Shown here one piece after another: positions 52,175-61,721 of a stretch of DNA of 64,000 nucleotides. Source of the DNA: Gammaproteobacteria bacterium (GTDB lineage Bacteria; Pseudomonadota; Gammaproteobacteria; SZUA-152); the NCBI GenBank assembly GCA_021647705.1, contig JAKIUF010000013.1, positions 1-64,000 of the forward strand. The letters run 5' to 3'. Within the stretch, counting starts at the first letter, position 1, and each line of letters starts with the position of its first letter. The notes beneath the pieces are model-generated. The model was not told the origin of the DNA. It was given only the letters and a program-made list of their open reading frames with translations, and ran no database searches. A program made the position numbers and the translations under genes.

Positions 52175-55051
52175 TTATTGCGTACCCGTTGCCTTGAGTG
52201 CGGTGGATTCCAGGACAGATTTCAGGAAATAACCCGTATGGGAATTTTCTGTTGCAGCAATTTTCTCCGGTGAACCACAGGCGACAATTGTACCACCACC
52301 TTCTCCACCCTCCGGTCCCAGGTCAATAACCCAGTCAGCCGTTTTAATCACGTCCAGATTGTGCTCGATCACCACAATGGTATTGCCATGGTCACGTAAG
52401 CGATGCAACACACCGAGCAATTGCTCGATGTCATAAAAATGTAAGCCAGTAGTAGGTTCATCAAGAATGTACAGCGTGTTGCCAGTATCGCGCTTGGACA
52501 ATTCGCGTGCCAGTTTGACACGCTGTGCTTCACCACCGGACAGTGTGGTCGCTGCCTGACCTAACTTGATGTAACTGAGACCGACATCCATCAAGGTTTG
52601 CAACTTACGCGCTACCGAGGGAATGGCATCAAAAAAAGTACGCGAGTCTTCTACTGTTTGCTCTAACACTTCATAGATATTCAGTCCCTTGTATTTAATT
52701 TCCAGCGTTTCGCGATTGTAACGTTTGCCTTTGCAGATATCGCAGGGCACGTAGATATCCGGTAGAAAATGCATTTCCACTTTGATAACCCCATCACCGC
52801 GACAAGCTTCACAACGGCCACCTTTGACGTTAAAGCTGAAACGGCCCGGTGTGTAACCGCGCGTACGTGCTTCCTGGGTGCCGGCAAATAATTCACGAAT
52901 GGGGGTGAACAGACCTGCATAGGTGGCAGGGTTTGAGCGCGGGGTGCGACCGATAGGGCTTTGATTAATGTCCACGACTTTGTCGAATTGATCAAGCCCT
53001 TCTATTTTTTCCATCGGCGCAGGTGCTTCCGGGTTGTTGTTGATTTGCTGTGCGGCAAAACGGAACAGAGTGTCATTAATAAGTGTGGATTTACCAGAGC
53101 CTGACACACCGGTCACTGCCGTCATCAGTCCAGCAGGGATATCCACATTCACATTTTTCAGATTATTACCCGACGCACCGAAAATGCGGATTTGTCGTGT
53201 TGCATCCGGCAGGGTGCGTTGTTCAGGAATCGCGATGGCTTTGCGTCCGGACAGGTAGGCACCGGTCAGCGAATTTTCATTATCCATGACTTCCTGTGGC
53301 GTGCCTTGCGCAACAATTTCCCCGCCATGCACACCGGCACCGGGGCCGATATCCAGCACATGGTCTGCACTGGTAATGGCATCTTCATCATGCTCGACGA
53401 CGATGACGGTATTGCCCATATCACGCAGATAAGTGAGTGTGTTGAGCAGTCGCTGGTTATCGCGCTGATGCAAGCCGATGGAGGGCTCGTCCAGGACGTA
53501 CATCACGCCCACCAGGCCAGCACCTATCTGGCTGGCCAGACGGATGCGTTGCGCTTCACCGCCAGACAAAGTGTCGGCACTACGGTCCAACGAAAGATAA
53601 TCAAGGCCGACGTTGACCAGAAAATCCAGCCGCTGGCCAATTTCCTTGACAATTTTTTCGGCAATTTGCCCTCGGTGGCCCTCTAATTTCAGTTGAGCAA
53701 AAAAGGTCTGTGCCCGACCGACAGGCAGTGCGGTTAATTCAGGTAATGTCGATTGTGCGACGAATACATGACGTGGGCCTTTGGCCAATCGCGTACCGCC
53801 ACAATCAGGGCAGGAGCGGGTATTGAGATATTTTGCCAGTTCTTCACGCACCACATTGGAATCGGTTTCGTGATAACGGCGATCCATGTTGGGCAGAATG
53901 CCCTCGAAAGCATGGGTACGACTGGTGAATGTGCCGTTATTGTTATGCCTGTCCTTGTAATAACGGAATTCGATTTCTTCTGTGCCACTGCCATTGAGGA
54001 TGGTGTGCTGAATATTTTCCGGCAGTTCATGGAACGGTGTGTCCAACGCAAAGTGATAGTGCTCCGCCAGCGAACTGATCATCTGAAAGTAATAGGCATT
54101 ACGTTTATCCCAGCCACGTATAGCGCCAGCAGGCAGAGACAGTTCGGGATGGCGAACCACACGTTCGGCATCAAAAAACTGTTTTATACCCAGGCCATCA
54201 CAACCGCCACAGGCCCCCGCCGGGTTGTTGAAGGAAAACATGCGAGGTTCCAGCTCTGGCAGGGAGTAGCCACATTGCGGGCAGGCGAACTGGGCGGAAA
54301 ATAATAACTCCTGTTCTCCGTCTGCTGTCTGTGTATCATCCATCAGCATCACCGACGCAATGCCCTCGGTAAGCGCCAGTGCCGTTTCAAAGGAATCGGC
54401 CAGCCGTGATTGTTGATCGTCACGGACTTTAAGCCGGTCCACAACCACTTCGATACTGTGTTTCTTGCGCAGATCCAACTCTGGTACACCGTCCAACTCA
54501 AACAGCTCATCATTAACGCGCACACGCACAAAACCCTGGGCGCGCAAATCTTTAAATACGCTGAGATGTTCACCCTTGCGGTTGCGCACCACAGGTGCCA
54601 GCAACATGATTTTTGTGCCTTCCGGCAGGGCCAGCACCTGGTCCACCATTTGGCTGATGGTTTGCATTTCCAGGCTGGCATCGTGTTCGGGGCAGCGCGG
54701 TTCACCAGCGCGCGCGAACAACAGCCGCAGGTAATCATAAATTTCGGTGATGGTGCCCACGGTGGAGCGAGGATTATGTGATGTGGATTTTTGCTCGATG
54801 GAAATAGCCGGAGACAATCCTTCAATATGATCTATGTCGGGCTTTTCCATTATCGACAGGAATTGACGCGCGTAGGCGGAAAGCGACTCCACATAACGAC
54901 GCTGGCCCTCGGCATAAATGGTATCAAAGGCCAGAGAGGATTTGCCTGAGCCGGATAACCCTGTAATCACAATGAGTTTATCCCGTGGTAATTCCACGTT
55001 GATATTTTTGAGGTTGTGGGTGCGGGCACCCTGAATACGTATTAAATCCAT
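52175..55051 (-). CDS. uvrA: excinuclease ABC subunit A
   Basis: Damage-recognition ATPase of nucleotide excision repair. The 958-residue protein (start ATG at 55051, [16 protein letters not shown]) has two ABC modules with Walker [10 protein letters not shown] and GVSGSGKST, signatures [12 protein letters not shown] and [12 protein letters not shown], and zinc fingers including CPQCGY...CGGC and CEACRGDG...CDIC. The open frame runs further upstream, but the conserved N-terminus fixes the start. No clear LexA box is seen upstream. It is divergent from the MFS gene. Confidence 0.98.
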   Translation of the reverse strand: MDLIRIQGARTHNLKNINVELPRDKLIVITGLSGSGKSSLAFDTIYAEGQRRYVESLSAYARQFLSIMEKPDIDHIEGLSPAISIEQKSTSHNPRSTVGTITEIYDYLRLLFARAGEPRCPEHDASLEMQTISQMVDQVLALPEGTKIMLLAPVVRNRKGEHLSVFKDLRAQGFVRVRVNDELFELDGVPELDLRKKHSIEVVVDRLKVRDDQQSRLADSFETALALTEGIASVMLMDDTQTADGEQELLFSAQFACPQCGYSLPELEPRMFSFNNPAGACGGCDGLGIKQFFDAERVVRHPELSLPAGAIRGWDKRNAYYFQMISSLAEHYHFALDTPFHELPENIQHTILNGSGTEEIEFRYYKDRHNNNGTFTSRTHAFEGILPNMDRRYHETDSNVVREELAKYLNTRSCPDCGGTRLAKGPRHVFVAQSTLPELTALPVGRAQTFFAQLKLEGHRGQIAEKIVKEIGQRLDFLVNVGLDYLSLDRSADTLSGGEAQRIRLASQIGAGLVGVMYVLDEPSIGLHQRDNQRLLNTLTYLRDMGNTVIVVEHDEDAITSADHVLDIGPGAGVHGGEIVAQGTPQEVMDNENSLTGAYLSGRKAIAIPEQRTLPDATRQIRIFGASGNNLKNVNVDIPAGLMTAVTGVSGSGKSTLINDTLFRFAAQQINNNPEAPAPMEKIEGLDQFDKVVDINQSPIGRTPRSNPATYAGLFTPIRELFAGTQEARTRGYTPGRFSFNVKGGRCEACRGDGVIKVEMHFLPDIYVPCDICKGKRYNRETLEIKYKGLNIYEVLEQTVEDSRTFFDAIPSVARKLQTLMDVGLSYIKLGQAATTLSGGEAQRVKLARELSKRDTGNTLYILDEPTTGLHFYDIEQLLGVLHRLRDHGNTIVVIEHNLDVIKTADWVIDLGPEGGEGGGTIVACGSPEKIAATENSHTGYFLKSVLESTALKATGTQ

Positions 55052-55207
55052 GCTGGCGACATCTCGTGTTAGCGTTTTTGGGTTGCTTTTGGGCTGATAA
55101 AAGGCGCGCGGGTTTTTCCGGCGGAACGCAAACCTGATATCATACGCCGTTCTGTCTGAACGACGCAAAAACCAGCAATAATAAATTTAAGTTGAGCAAG
55201 TATCGCA

Positions 55208-56650
55208 GTGACGCAATCCTCTACATCCGAAAGCACCCATAAAACGACGACAGACGACGCAATGCTTCCCACCGAGCGTCGCGCCGTATTTTCCCTGGCC
55301 GGTATTTATGCCCTGAGAATGATGGGCCTGTTTATGATCCTGCCAGTATTTGCGCTGTATGCGGAAACGCTGGAGGGTTATACGCCCGCGCTTATCGGCC
55401 TGGCTATTGGCATTTACGGTCTGACCCAGGCGGCATTGCAGATTCCCTTTGGCATGGCCTCGGATCACTTTGGCCGTAAACCGGTGATCATTCTCGGCCT
55501 AATTATTTTTGCTATCGGCAGCGTAGTAGCGGCCACCGCAGATACCATGAATGGCGTGATTTTTGGTCGAGCACTGCAAGGTGCGGGAGCTATTGCCGCA
55601 GCAGTAATGGCACTGGTAGCGGATCTCACCCGCGAAGAAAAACGCCTCGGAGCCATGGCTATTATTGGCATGAGCATTGGCGTAGCCTTTGCCGTGTCGC
55701 TGGTGATGGGGCCGTTGTTCAGCAACTGGATTGGCGTGGACGGTATCTTCTGGCTGACCGCCGTACTGGCGCTGGTGGCTATCGCCGTGCTGCATTTTGT
55801 GGTGCCAAATCCGGTGCGCAGCGTATTGCACCGTGACGCGCAGACCGTGCCGGCCCAGCTTAAAAACGTGATTCGTGATCCCCAACTACTGCGTCTGAAT
55901 TTTGGCATCATGATCTTGCACATGATGCTGACGGCAACGTTTGTGGTGCTGCCACTGGCGTTGCGTGATCACGCAGGGCTGGTCGCCGAGCAGCACTGGT
56001 ATATTTATCTGCCAGTGATGGTCTTTGCCATGCTGTTAATGGTGCCATTTATTATCATCGCTGAGAAAAAGCGCCGTATGAAAACCGTGTTTACTGCCTC
56101 GGTGTTGGTGTTGGGCATAGGTCAGCTGATTTTCATGTTTGGTTACAACTCGATTACCAGTATTGTGCTGGGGTTGTTCATCTTTTTCACCGCGTTTAAT
56201 GTGCTGGAGGCTTCGTTGCCTTCACTGGTGGCGAAAATGGTCTCGCCTGACAACAAAGGCACCGCCATGGGAATGTACTCCAGCTCACAGTTTCTGGGTG
56301 CCTTTTTTGGCGGTGTGCTGGGTGGCTGGCTGTACGGTGCTATGGGTTTTGAAGCTGTATTTGGTTTATGTGCCGGTATGGCAGCTGTGTGGTTTTTGGT
56401 GGCTGCTACCATGCAAAGCCCACGTTATCTCAGCAGCCATTTGGTGAGGGTGGGACCCATCAGCGAAGAACGGGCACGACATCTGGTGGGTGAATTCACC
56501 CGAGTAACTGGTGTTGCCGAAGCGGTAGTGATTGCCGAGGATGGTGTGGCTTACCTGAAAGTGGATTTGCATGCTTTGGATCGCGAAGCACTTAAAGCCT
56601 TTTCAGCGGATGACGAATTTGTTGACAAGGCAGAGAAGCAAGGCAGTTAA
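55208..56650 (+). CDS. MFS transporter, YajR-like, with C-terminal YAM-type domain
   Basis: A 480-residue transporter with twelve hydrophobic segments. Motif A is SDHFGRKPVI between helices 2 and 3. After the last helix about 75 residues form a soluble ferredoxin-like domain (HLVRVGPISEERARHL, EDGVAYLKVDL), as in YajR. The substrate is unknown. The start is a GTG at 55208. The order uvrA-MFS-ssb is common in gammaproteobacteria. ssb follows 43 bp after the stop. Confidence 0.88.
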   Translation: MTQSSTSESTHKTTTDDAMLPTERRAVFSLAGIYALRMMGLFMILPVFALYAETLEGYTPALIGLAIGIYGLTQAALQIPFGMASDHFGRKPVIILGLIIFAIGSVVAATADTMNGVIFGRALQGAGAIAAAVMALVADLTREEKRLGAMAIIGMSIGVAFAVSLVMGPLFSNWIGVDGIFWLTAVLALVAIAVLHFVVPNPVRSVLHRDAQTVPAQLKNVIRDPQLLRLNFGIMILHMMLTATFVVLPLALRDHAGLVAEQHWYIYLPVMVFAMLLMVPFIIIAEKKRRMKTVFTASVLVLGIGQLIFMFGYNSITSIVLGLFIFFTAFNVLEASLPSLVAKMVSPDNKGTAMGMYSSSQFLGAFFGGVLGGWLYGAMGFEAVFGLCAGMAAVWFLVAATMQSPRYLSSHLVRVGPISEERARHLVGEFTRVTGVAEAVVIAEDGVAYLKVDLHALDREALKAFSADDEFVDKAEKQGS

Positions 56651-56693
56651 TTATTTTTTGAATTAAAACAGTGTACAAGCAGGAGAAAAGACA

Positions 56694-57182
56694 ATGGCGC
56701 GCGGCATAAACAAAGTTATCTTGATTGGTAATCTGGGGCAAGACCCCGAAGTGAAATACATGCCCAATGGTGGTGCCGTGACCAATGTCACGATAGCCAC
56801 CAGTGAAAGCTGGAAAGACAAAAGCACGGGTGAACAAAAGGAAAAAACTGAATGGCATCGAGTGGTGTTTTTTCAGCGTCTGGCAGAAATTGTAGGTGAA
56901 TATCTGAAAAAAGGCTCTAAGGTTTATATCGAAGGCAAATTGCAAACTCGCAAGTGGCAGGATCAAAGTGGTAATGATCGTTATACCACTGAGATTGTTG
57001 CCAATGAAATGCAAATGCTGGACAGCCGTGGTGGTGGCGGCAGTGGAGGAGGAGGTGGTGGTGGAAACTTCAACCAATCTCCTCCCAGTCAGTCCTCGGG
57101 CGCTGCTCCGCAGCAACAGCAACCAGCCGCCGCACCGTCTGGTGGTGGCATGGGTGATTTTGATGATGATATTCCGTTTTAA
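56694..57182 (+). CDS. ssb: single-stranded DNA-binding protein
   Basis: The 162-residue protein has an OB-fold (about residues 1-110: [58 protein letters not shown]), a Gly-rich linker (about residues 113-122), a Gln/Pro-rich stretch and the C-terminal acidic tip DFDDDIPF that recruits repair and replication partners. AGCAGGAGAAAAG precedes the ATG. The terminator is close behind. Confidence 0.98.
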   Translation: MARGINKVILIGNLGQDPEVKYMPNGGAVTNVTIATSESWKDKSTGEQKEKTEWHRVVFFQRLAEIVGEYLKKGSKVYIEGKLQTRKWQDQSGNDRYTTEIVANEMQMLDSRGGGGSGGGGGGGNFNQSPPSQSSGAAPQQQQPAAAPSGGGMGDFDDDIPF

Positions 57183-57220
57183 ACGTCACCCAGGAGCAAT
57201 TTTGTAACAACCTATAATCA

Positions 57221-57246
57221 AGCCTCTATTATTAGAGGCTTTTTTA
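57221..57246 (+). terminator. rho-independent terminator after ssb
   Basis: AGCCTCTA and TAGAGGCT form an 8-bp stem around TTAT and are followed by TTTTTT. Confidence 0.92.
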
Positions 57247-57304
57247 TTTTCAGGGTAGAAATATGTGATTTGTTCACTTCATGGCTGATGTTAAACAGGT
57301 CTCA

Positions 57305-57525
57305 AATGTGAATTAAGTATTAAAAACACCTGTTTTAAAAAACACCGGGTATTTAACGCAGAGGGCGCAAAGTTTTTAGTGTTTTTCTCTGCGTCCTTTG
57401 CGTCTCTGTGCCCTCTGCGTTTATAGCTCGCCACTTGTCAGTACCACGACAACATAATCTCCCAATGCGTTGGAGCGATTGTTCGAGAGTTTTTGATATT
57501 ACGCAGGCTTCGTCATTGTATTATC
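57305..57525. repeat. R1 composite repeat, copy f
   Basis: It opens with AATGTGAATTAAGTATTAAA, continues with AACGCAGAGGGCGCAAAG, the TTTTTAGTGTTTTTCTCTG block and the inverse CTTTGCGTCTCTGTGCCCTCTGCG. The segment GCCACTTGTCAGTACCACGACAAC (57430-57453) to GCAGGCTTCGTCAT is the inverse complement, with changes, of 2950-3040 in copy a. No gene is present. Confidence 0.8.
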
Positions 57526-57733
57526 CACCCTGGTCTTCGATGTTACGCCGCTGTTGCGTAGCAGCATCCTGAATCATTTTTTCCACTGTTTCGGTTTTTT
57601 TAATGGTATCCAGCTTTTCAGTCAAAAAATGATCTTCTTCCGTTATGGTTTTTTCTGGTGATGTTTGTTCGGAACAGGCTGTCAGGCCTGCCACAAGAAT
57701 TGCGAGTAAAACCGTTTGCCATTTGCTGCTCAT
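57521..57733 (-). CDS. small lipoprotein downstream of motY
   Basis: A 70-residue product with a lipobox (AGLTAC), a Thr/Glu/Lys-rich middle that is probably helical (KTETVEKMIQDAATQQRR) and no recognised domain. It is 26 bp behind motY on the same strand and could share its transcript. Whether it belongs to the flagellar motor is an open question. R1 copy f abuts its stop codon. Confidence 0.65.
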   Translation of the reverse strand: MSSKWQTVLLAILVAGLTACSEQTSPEKTITEEDHFLTEKLDTIKKTETVEKMIQDAATQQRRNIEDQGG

Positions 57734-57759
57734 GATTTTTCCTTTTATGGAGTGGTATT

Positions 57760-58683
57760 TTATTTAACCAGCCTGACCATAGCCCGGCGGTTTTGGGCAC
57801 GACCTTTATCAGTACGGTTGCTGGCCTTTGGGCTGCGTTCACCCAGAGCTTTCAATTTAAACAGTTGTGGTGAAACACCTTTGGCAATAAGGTAATTTTT
57901 TACTGCCTGGCTGCGTTGTTGGCTGAGTTTGTCATTGCTGCGACGTCGTCCTATATCATCGGTATGGCCAGTGATATCAATGTATTTCAATTGTGGGTCG
58001 GTTTTGATGTAGCGCACCAATTCATCAAGACGTTTTCGGTTTTTCTTGTTGAGGGTGCTTTTGCCAAAGGCGAAGTGCAGCAGGCTGTCTTTAAAGTCTG
58101 AAAATTTATAAACCGGCAGGTTTGTCAGGCAGGTGATAAATTCATCCAGTACCGGTTTTATATTAATGCCGGGAAGGACGACGGTAACCTCGTCACGGGC
58201 ATCGGCCCAGTCACGATAACTGAAAGTAGGGAACATACCTTTTTGTAATTCAGCCAGCATGCGGCGTGATAAGTCTTCCTGTAGTTGAAACGGGGTGTTG
58301 CCTTTGTGTATGGGTATTTCACCCAAATCCACTACACTTGTCTGATGCTTCCACTCTGGCGGTAGAGAGCGTAAATGGGCGCGGTCTCTGTTGCGACTGG
58401 CCTGACGTTTTGCCGTTAGTTTGAATTCCAGTTTGCGGCCAGCGGTTTGTGTGAAAGTGGCAGTGCCATAAAGAGGGATGTCATGACTCAGCGTGCAATG
58501 TAATTTTTTTGATGAGGTTTGCCAATTCACATTCCCCAGTGGAGCCTGATAGTGCTGCATGCCCGCCATGGTGACGCCGCTGGTACCGCAAAGCAATATG
58601 ATTGCCAACACGGCCTGTTGCGCTGTTCGCTGCAACAATGAGTCGTGTATTGGCACGGATAGTGTATTCAGTAGCATGTACAA
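57760..58683 (-). CDS. motY: MotY-like flagellar T-ring protein, OmpA C-terminal domain
   Basis: A 307-residue exported protein. The N-terminal domain resembles Vibrio MotY: KLHCTLSHDIPLYGTATF (MotY: LxCxLxHxIPxFGxAxF), SLPPEWK and KGMFPTFSYRDWADARDEVTV. The C-terminal 120 residues are an OmpA/MotB peptidoglycan-binding domain (ITGHTDDIGRRRSN, KALGERSP). MotY forms the T ring that fixes sodium-type stators around the flagellar base. An inner ATG at 58677 is an alternative start. It is divergent from flgT. Confidence 0.82.
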   Translation of the reverse strand: MYMLLNTLSVPIHDSLLQRTAQQAVLAIILLCGTSGVTMAGMQHYQAPLGNVNWQTSSKKLHCTLSHDIPLYGTATFTQTAGRKLEFKLTAKRQASRNRDRAHLRSLPPEWKHQTSVVDLGEIPIHKGNTPFQLQEDLSRRMLAELQKGMFPTFSYRDWADARDEVTVVLPGINIKPVLDEFITCLTNLPVYKFSDFKDSLLHFAFGKSTLNKKNRKRLDELVRYIKTDPQLKYIDITGHTDDIGRRRSNDKLSQQRSQAVKNYLIAKGVSPQLFKLKALGERSPKASNRTDKGRAQNRRAMVRLVK

Positions 58684-58904
58684 AATTTCATGGTGAGTCT
58701 CTGTCCTTGCTACAGCGGCGTATTAGCGGGATTTCTTTAGTGTTTACAAGGCTCTGCGGCATTTTTTCGGGGTATGGTCACGAGGTTTGTGGAGAGACTT
58801 AAACCCGTGTAATCACTAAAGATTTTGCCGCTTTTTGCCGCTAGCGGCAGTAATTGATTGCTTGCCATCGGTGGTGTTGCCGATGACAGGCCGGAGGAGT
58901 CAGC
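58684..58904. promoter_or_regulatory. divergent motY/flgT control region
   Basis: About 220 bp without a gene. TTTTGCCGCTTTTTGCCGCTAGCGGCA (58824-58848 area) has tandem GCCGCT words and the palindrome TGCCGCTAGCGGCA, a possible operator. I see no GG-N10-GC sigma-54 site that I would mark. Confidence 0.4.
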
Positions 58905-60176
58905 GTGGTGACAGACGTGCGGTTTATGAAAACGTATTTTATGTGGTGTGCTGGTTTGTTATTGGTTTGCATGCTGGTGGGCGCGGTGCAGGCCCAGGCA
59001 GTGGAGGCGGAAGGTACGTCGCCGATCAATGGCCCGGTAGGTGTGGCTAAACGCCTAGCTTTGCAGGATGCCATTCGACAAGCACTGTTGCAGGCCAATG
59101 CTCAGGTTTCCACCACCACAGTGGTGTCGTCCCGTGGGGTGGTATCGGATAATGTCCGCTTTACTGCACGGGGCAATGTCACCAACGTGGTGATCCTCGA
59201 TGAGTGGACGGATGAGACCAATTATTACGTGCGTATCCGGGCACAGGTGCCGGGTGCGATTGTGGTGACAAATCGTGCTATGGGAACTAATGCCGGAGCA
59301 CGCAATGCCAGTTTGCAAGTATCAGCAGCCCCATCCGATTTGAGTGCCCAGTATCGCCGCAAGATGGCGATTACCCAGTTTCATGTGCTGGATCGTGCCC
59401 AGATTGCTGATTTGCCAAATATTGAAATTGCGCTTGCCCGCGAACTAAAGCGTCGCTTGGATGTGGATGGGCATGTTCGCACTGTTGATGCCTCGCAGTA
59501 TTTATTGCCGCTGGGTGATGATGCTGGTGTGGTATCACAAGGACGTATTCTGGGTGCCTTGCCAGCCGCGCAGGAAGTCGGGCAGTTGGCCACAGAGTTT
59601 GCAGAATCCCTGGGAGCACAATTTGTGGTAAGCGGGGTCATTCGTGACATGAGTGTAACCAAACACCTGCTGGGCGCGCGAGTGCGGCATCTGGAGCTGG
59701 ATGTCATTGTGCATGATGGTATTACCGGTGCCGAAGTGGCACGTCATCGGCTTAACGAATCAGTCGTGGATGCCGGGCTGTTTGATTTCCCCACTACGCT
59801 GCCAGTATTGAATGACAAGTTTTATGCTTCGCCTTTTGGGCAGAGAATTCATCGCGTTTTGGATAAGCTGGTGAGCATGTTGGTTAATGATCTCAGCTCG
59901 CAGCTGTTTACTGCGCGAGTGATTCGTGCTGAGGGTAAACAGGTGTTTTTTGATGCCGGTGGTGCGGCCAACATCAAGGTAGGTGATGTGCTGAATGCTT
60001 TTCAATTGAGTCAGTCTGCGGTGAATGATTTTCCAGGTCAACGGGCATTGGGTTTTTCGGAAAACCCTACCAGTATTCTGGTAGTGACTCAGGTGCAACG
60101 GCTTTTTTCAGTGGGAGAACTGGACTCGGAAACGACTAGGCTGAGTCCAGGGGACGTGATTCGTTTTGAACCCTGA
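58905..60176 (+). CDS. flgT: FlgT-like flagellar H-ring protein
   Basis: A 423-residue exported protein. The start is a GTG with GGAGGA seven bases upstream; the ATG at 58926 is an alternative. A signal peptide (LLLVCMLVGAVQAQA) is followed by an FlgT-N type domain (VAKRLALQDAIRQALLQANAQV), a middle domain (KMAITQFHVLDRAQIADLPN, AESLGAQFVVSGVIRDM) and a C-terminal beta domain (GGAANIKVGDVLNAFQL). FlgT builds the H ring of sodium-driven polar flagella and helps MotX/MotY assemble. Its pairing with motY supports the call. Confidence 0.78.
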   Translation: MVTDVRFMKTYFMWCAGLLLVCMLVGAVQAQAVEAEGTSPINGPVGVAKRLALQDAIRQALLQANAQVSTTTVVSSRGVVSDNVRFTARGNVTNVVILDEWTDETNYYVRIRAQVPGAIVVTNRAMGTNAGARNASLQVSAAPSDLSAQYRRKMAITQFHVLDRAQIADLPNIEIALARELKRRLDVDGHVRTVDASQYLLPLGDDAGVVSQGRILGALPAAQEVGQLATEFAESLGAQFVVSGVIRDMSVTKHLLGARVRHLELDVIVHDGITGAEVARHRLNESVVDAGLFDFPTTLPVLNDKFYASPFGQRIHRVLDKLVSMLVNDLSSQLFTARVIRAEGKQVFFDAGGAANIKVGDVLNAFQLSQSAVNDFPGQRALGFSENPTSILVVTQVQRLFSVGELDSETTRLSPGDVIRFEP

Positions 60177-60379
60177 GTTTATTAGACGCTAATATTTATG
60201 CAGGCTTTAAATGTGGATTAATATTGCGCAGGCTTCTGTCAGAATGCGAATTATAGCGTCATGCAAAAACTGTCAGTTATTGGTTCACTCCTTGAGCGGG
60301 TAACATTAGTTAGGAGTGCGCATGTTCTTTAACGCATTACATATTCGATGTTCTCTACACAAATAACCAGAGTCAGAAT
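60177..60379. repeat. intergenic region with an R1 fragment
   Basis: CTTTAAATGTGGATTAATATTGCGCAGGCTTCTGTCAGAATGCGA (60206-60250) is the inverse complement, with changes, of the left part of R1 copy a. The rest shows no gene. The fragment has no CGCAGAG core. Confidence 0.65.
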
Positions 60380-60679
60380 TTACTGGATCGAAGTGATTCT
60401 GCCAGCAATAGTGTAATGCGACGTCATACCATTGGTTTGTGTGCGCACTACTTTTATTGTTGCATCAAATGGCGATACCACGGAGTGTTGTGGTGTGATA
60501 GTGACTGCCAGTTCTGCTCCCAGCGGAATTTCCTGTTCAGAGGTAAACATAATACCTGTGGCGCTGAGATTACAGCAGACCCCTTGCTGAACCTCATTTG
60601 AGTCGGTTCTCCTAAATTGCAAAACATGGTCGGTATTCATGCGAATAAAGTCACGTTTCTCTTCGTAATCAATCGACAT
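60380..60679 (-). CDS. PilZ-domain protein
   Basis: A 99-residue protein that is a single PilZ-type domain. The N-terminal RDFIRMNTDHVLQFRR contains the R-x(n)-R c-di-GMP-binding pattern in a short form, and the second part reads NLSATGIMFTSEQEIPLGAEL, which is D/NxSxxG. It would bind c-di-GMP as an effector. The open frame extends to 60793, but the ATG at 60679 (MSIDYEEKRDFIRM) is the usual PilZ start. It lies beside flagellar and HD-GYP genes, which fits control of motility. Confidence 0.85.
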   Translation of the reverse strand: MSIDYEEKRDFIRMNTDHVLQFRRTDSNEVQQGVCCNLSATGIMFTSEQEIPLGAELAVTITPQHSVVSPFDATIKVVRTQTNGMTSHYTIAGRITSIQ

Positions 60680-60861
60680 TTCAAAATTCCCAAGCTGTGT
60701 GTTTACTGTTTTAGTTAGCAGATGTATGGAATGTCTGCAAGATTCAGGCGATTTTTGACGAATAAAACAGGCTATTTCACCAGTGAATTGCATTATTTCT
60801 CTTTATTTTTAAAGAAGCCCCTACAGCTGACGATGTATTCGCGGCAAAGTAATAAAACCGT

Positions 60862-60907
60862 TGTAATCGTTATAATCGTTTGAATCGTTGTCTAGTCTAG
60901 TCTAGTG
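60862..60907. repeat. short tandem words upstream of the MerR-receiver gene
   Basis: AATCGTT occurs three times with about one helical turn between copies (TGTAATCGTTATAATCGTTTGAATCGTTG), followed by three TCTAG words (TCTAGTCTAGTCTAG). They lie within 95 bp of the start codon and may be binding sites for a regulator, possibly the HTH protein itself. Confidence 0.5.
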
Positions 60908-60953
60908 TTTAACGGTAGTTGTGCAGAATTATTTTAATAAGCGGGAAAATACG

Positions 60954-61592
60954 ATGGGTAAACCTGCAAATAAGGTTCGTTATATGACGCCAAGTGAGGC
61001 TGCGACATTGTTGATGATTTCTCCGGTGACTCTGCGGCATTGGGCGTTAGCAGGAAAACTGAATTTCGTGACCACCCCAGGAGGACACCGGCGCTTTGCT
61101 GAAGATGAAGTGAAACGATTTGCTTCTCGGCACATGTCGGCAAATGAAGTATTGGTTACACATGTCAACTCTGTCTATCGTGACGATGACACGCATCGCA
61201 TTCTTATTGTGGACGATGATGAGCAGCTCTCCAGTTTTTTGGTAGAGCTGTTGCAGGGATTGCCTGATTCTGTGCAAACAGAAGTTGCTAATGATGGTTT
61301 TGACGCAGGGCAAAAATTACAGGCTTTTCGTCCCCATACCGTATTGTTGGATTTAATGATGCCGGGTATCAAGGGTTTTGATGTGTGTCGAAAAATCAAG
61401 GAGAATCCAGAAACCTGTAGTACAAGGGTGGTGGTGATGACGGGTTATCATACGCCTGAGAATATGATGCGGGCTATGGAGGCAGGTGCTGAAGCCTGTC
61501 TGGCCAAGCCGCTTGACAAAGCCCAATTGTTTAAAGTTATTGTATTGGGTGGGTTAAGTGGGATAGAAAAAATAACTAATACTTATAGTTAG
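60954..61592 (+). CDS. MerR-type HTH fused to a response-regulator receiver
   Basis: A 212-residue protein with reversed order for a response regulator. Residues 8-56 are an excisionase/MerR-type winged HTH (MTPSEAATLLMISPVTLRHW, TTPGGHRRFAEDEV). Residues about 80-200 are a receiver domain with the acidic pair DDDEQ, phospho-acceptor Asp in VLLDLMMPGIKG, and the T/K switch residues MTGYH and AKP. The ATG at 60954 is preferred to the open-frame start at 60921. It precedes the receiver-HD-GYP and PAS genes, so a shared phosphorelay is likely. Confidence 0.88.
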   Translation: MGKPANKVRYMTPSEAATLLMISPVTLRHWALAGKLNFVTTPGGHRRFAEDEVKRFASRHMSANEVLVTHVNSVYRDDDTHRILIVDDDEQLSSFLVELLQGLPDSVQTEVANDGFDAGQKLQAFRPHTVLLDLMMPGIKGFDVCRKIKENPETCSTRVVVMTGYHTPENMMRAMEAGAEACLAKPLDKAQLFKVIVLGGLSGIEKITNTYS

Positions 61593-61721
61593 GGAAAATA
61601 AATAAAGTTTTTCCATTGCCAAAATAAAAAATAATCACCAGCTAGCATTCATTTTGCAGTTGAAAAGTTAAATAAATATGTATTTTGGTGTCATAACCTG
61701 GCATTAATTGAGGGAATGAAG

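Noticed and set aside
53192-53686. 164-codon plus-strand frame within uvrA
   Set aside because: It lies wholly inside the strongly conserved uvrA coding region on the other strand and has no similarity to known proteins.
55052-55168. 39-codon upstream extension of UvrA
   Set aside because: UvrA proteins begin with the M-(D/E)-x-I-x-I-x-GARxHNLKN segment, which is at the ATG 55051. The extension is basic and unlike any UvrA.
55140-55207. LexA-binding site upstream of uvrA
   Set aside because: CTGT is present near 55152 but the matching ACAG at the right distance is not, so I do not call an SOS box.
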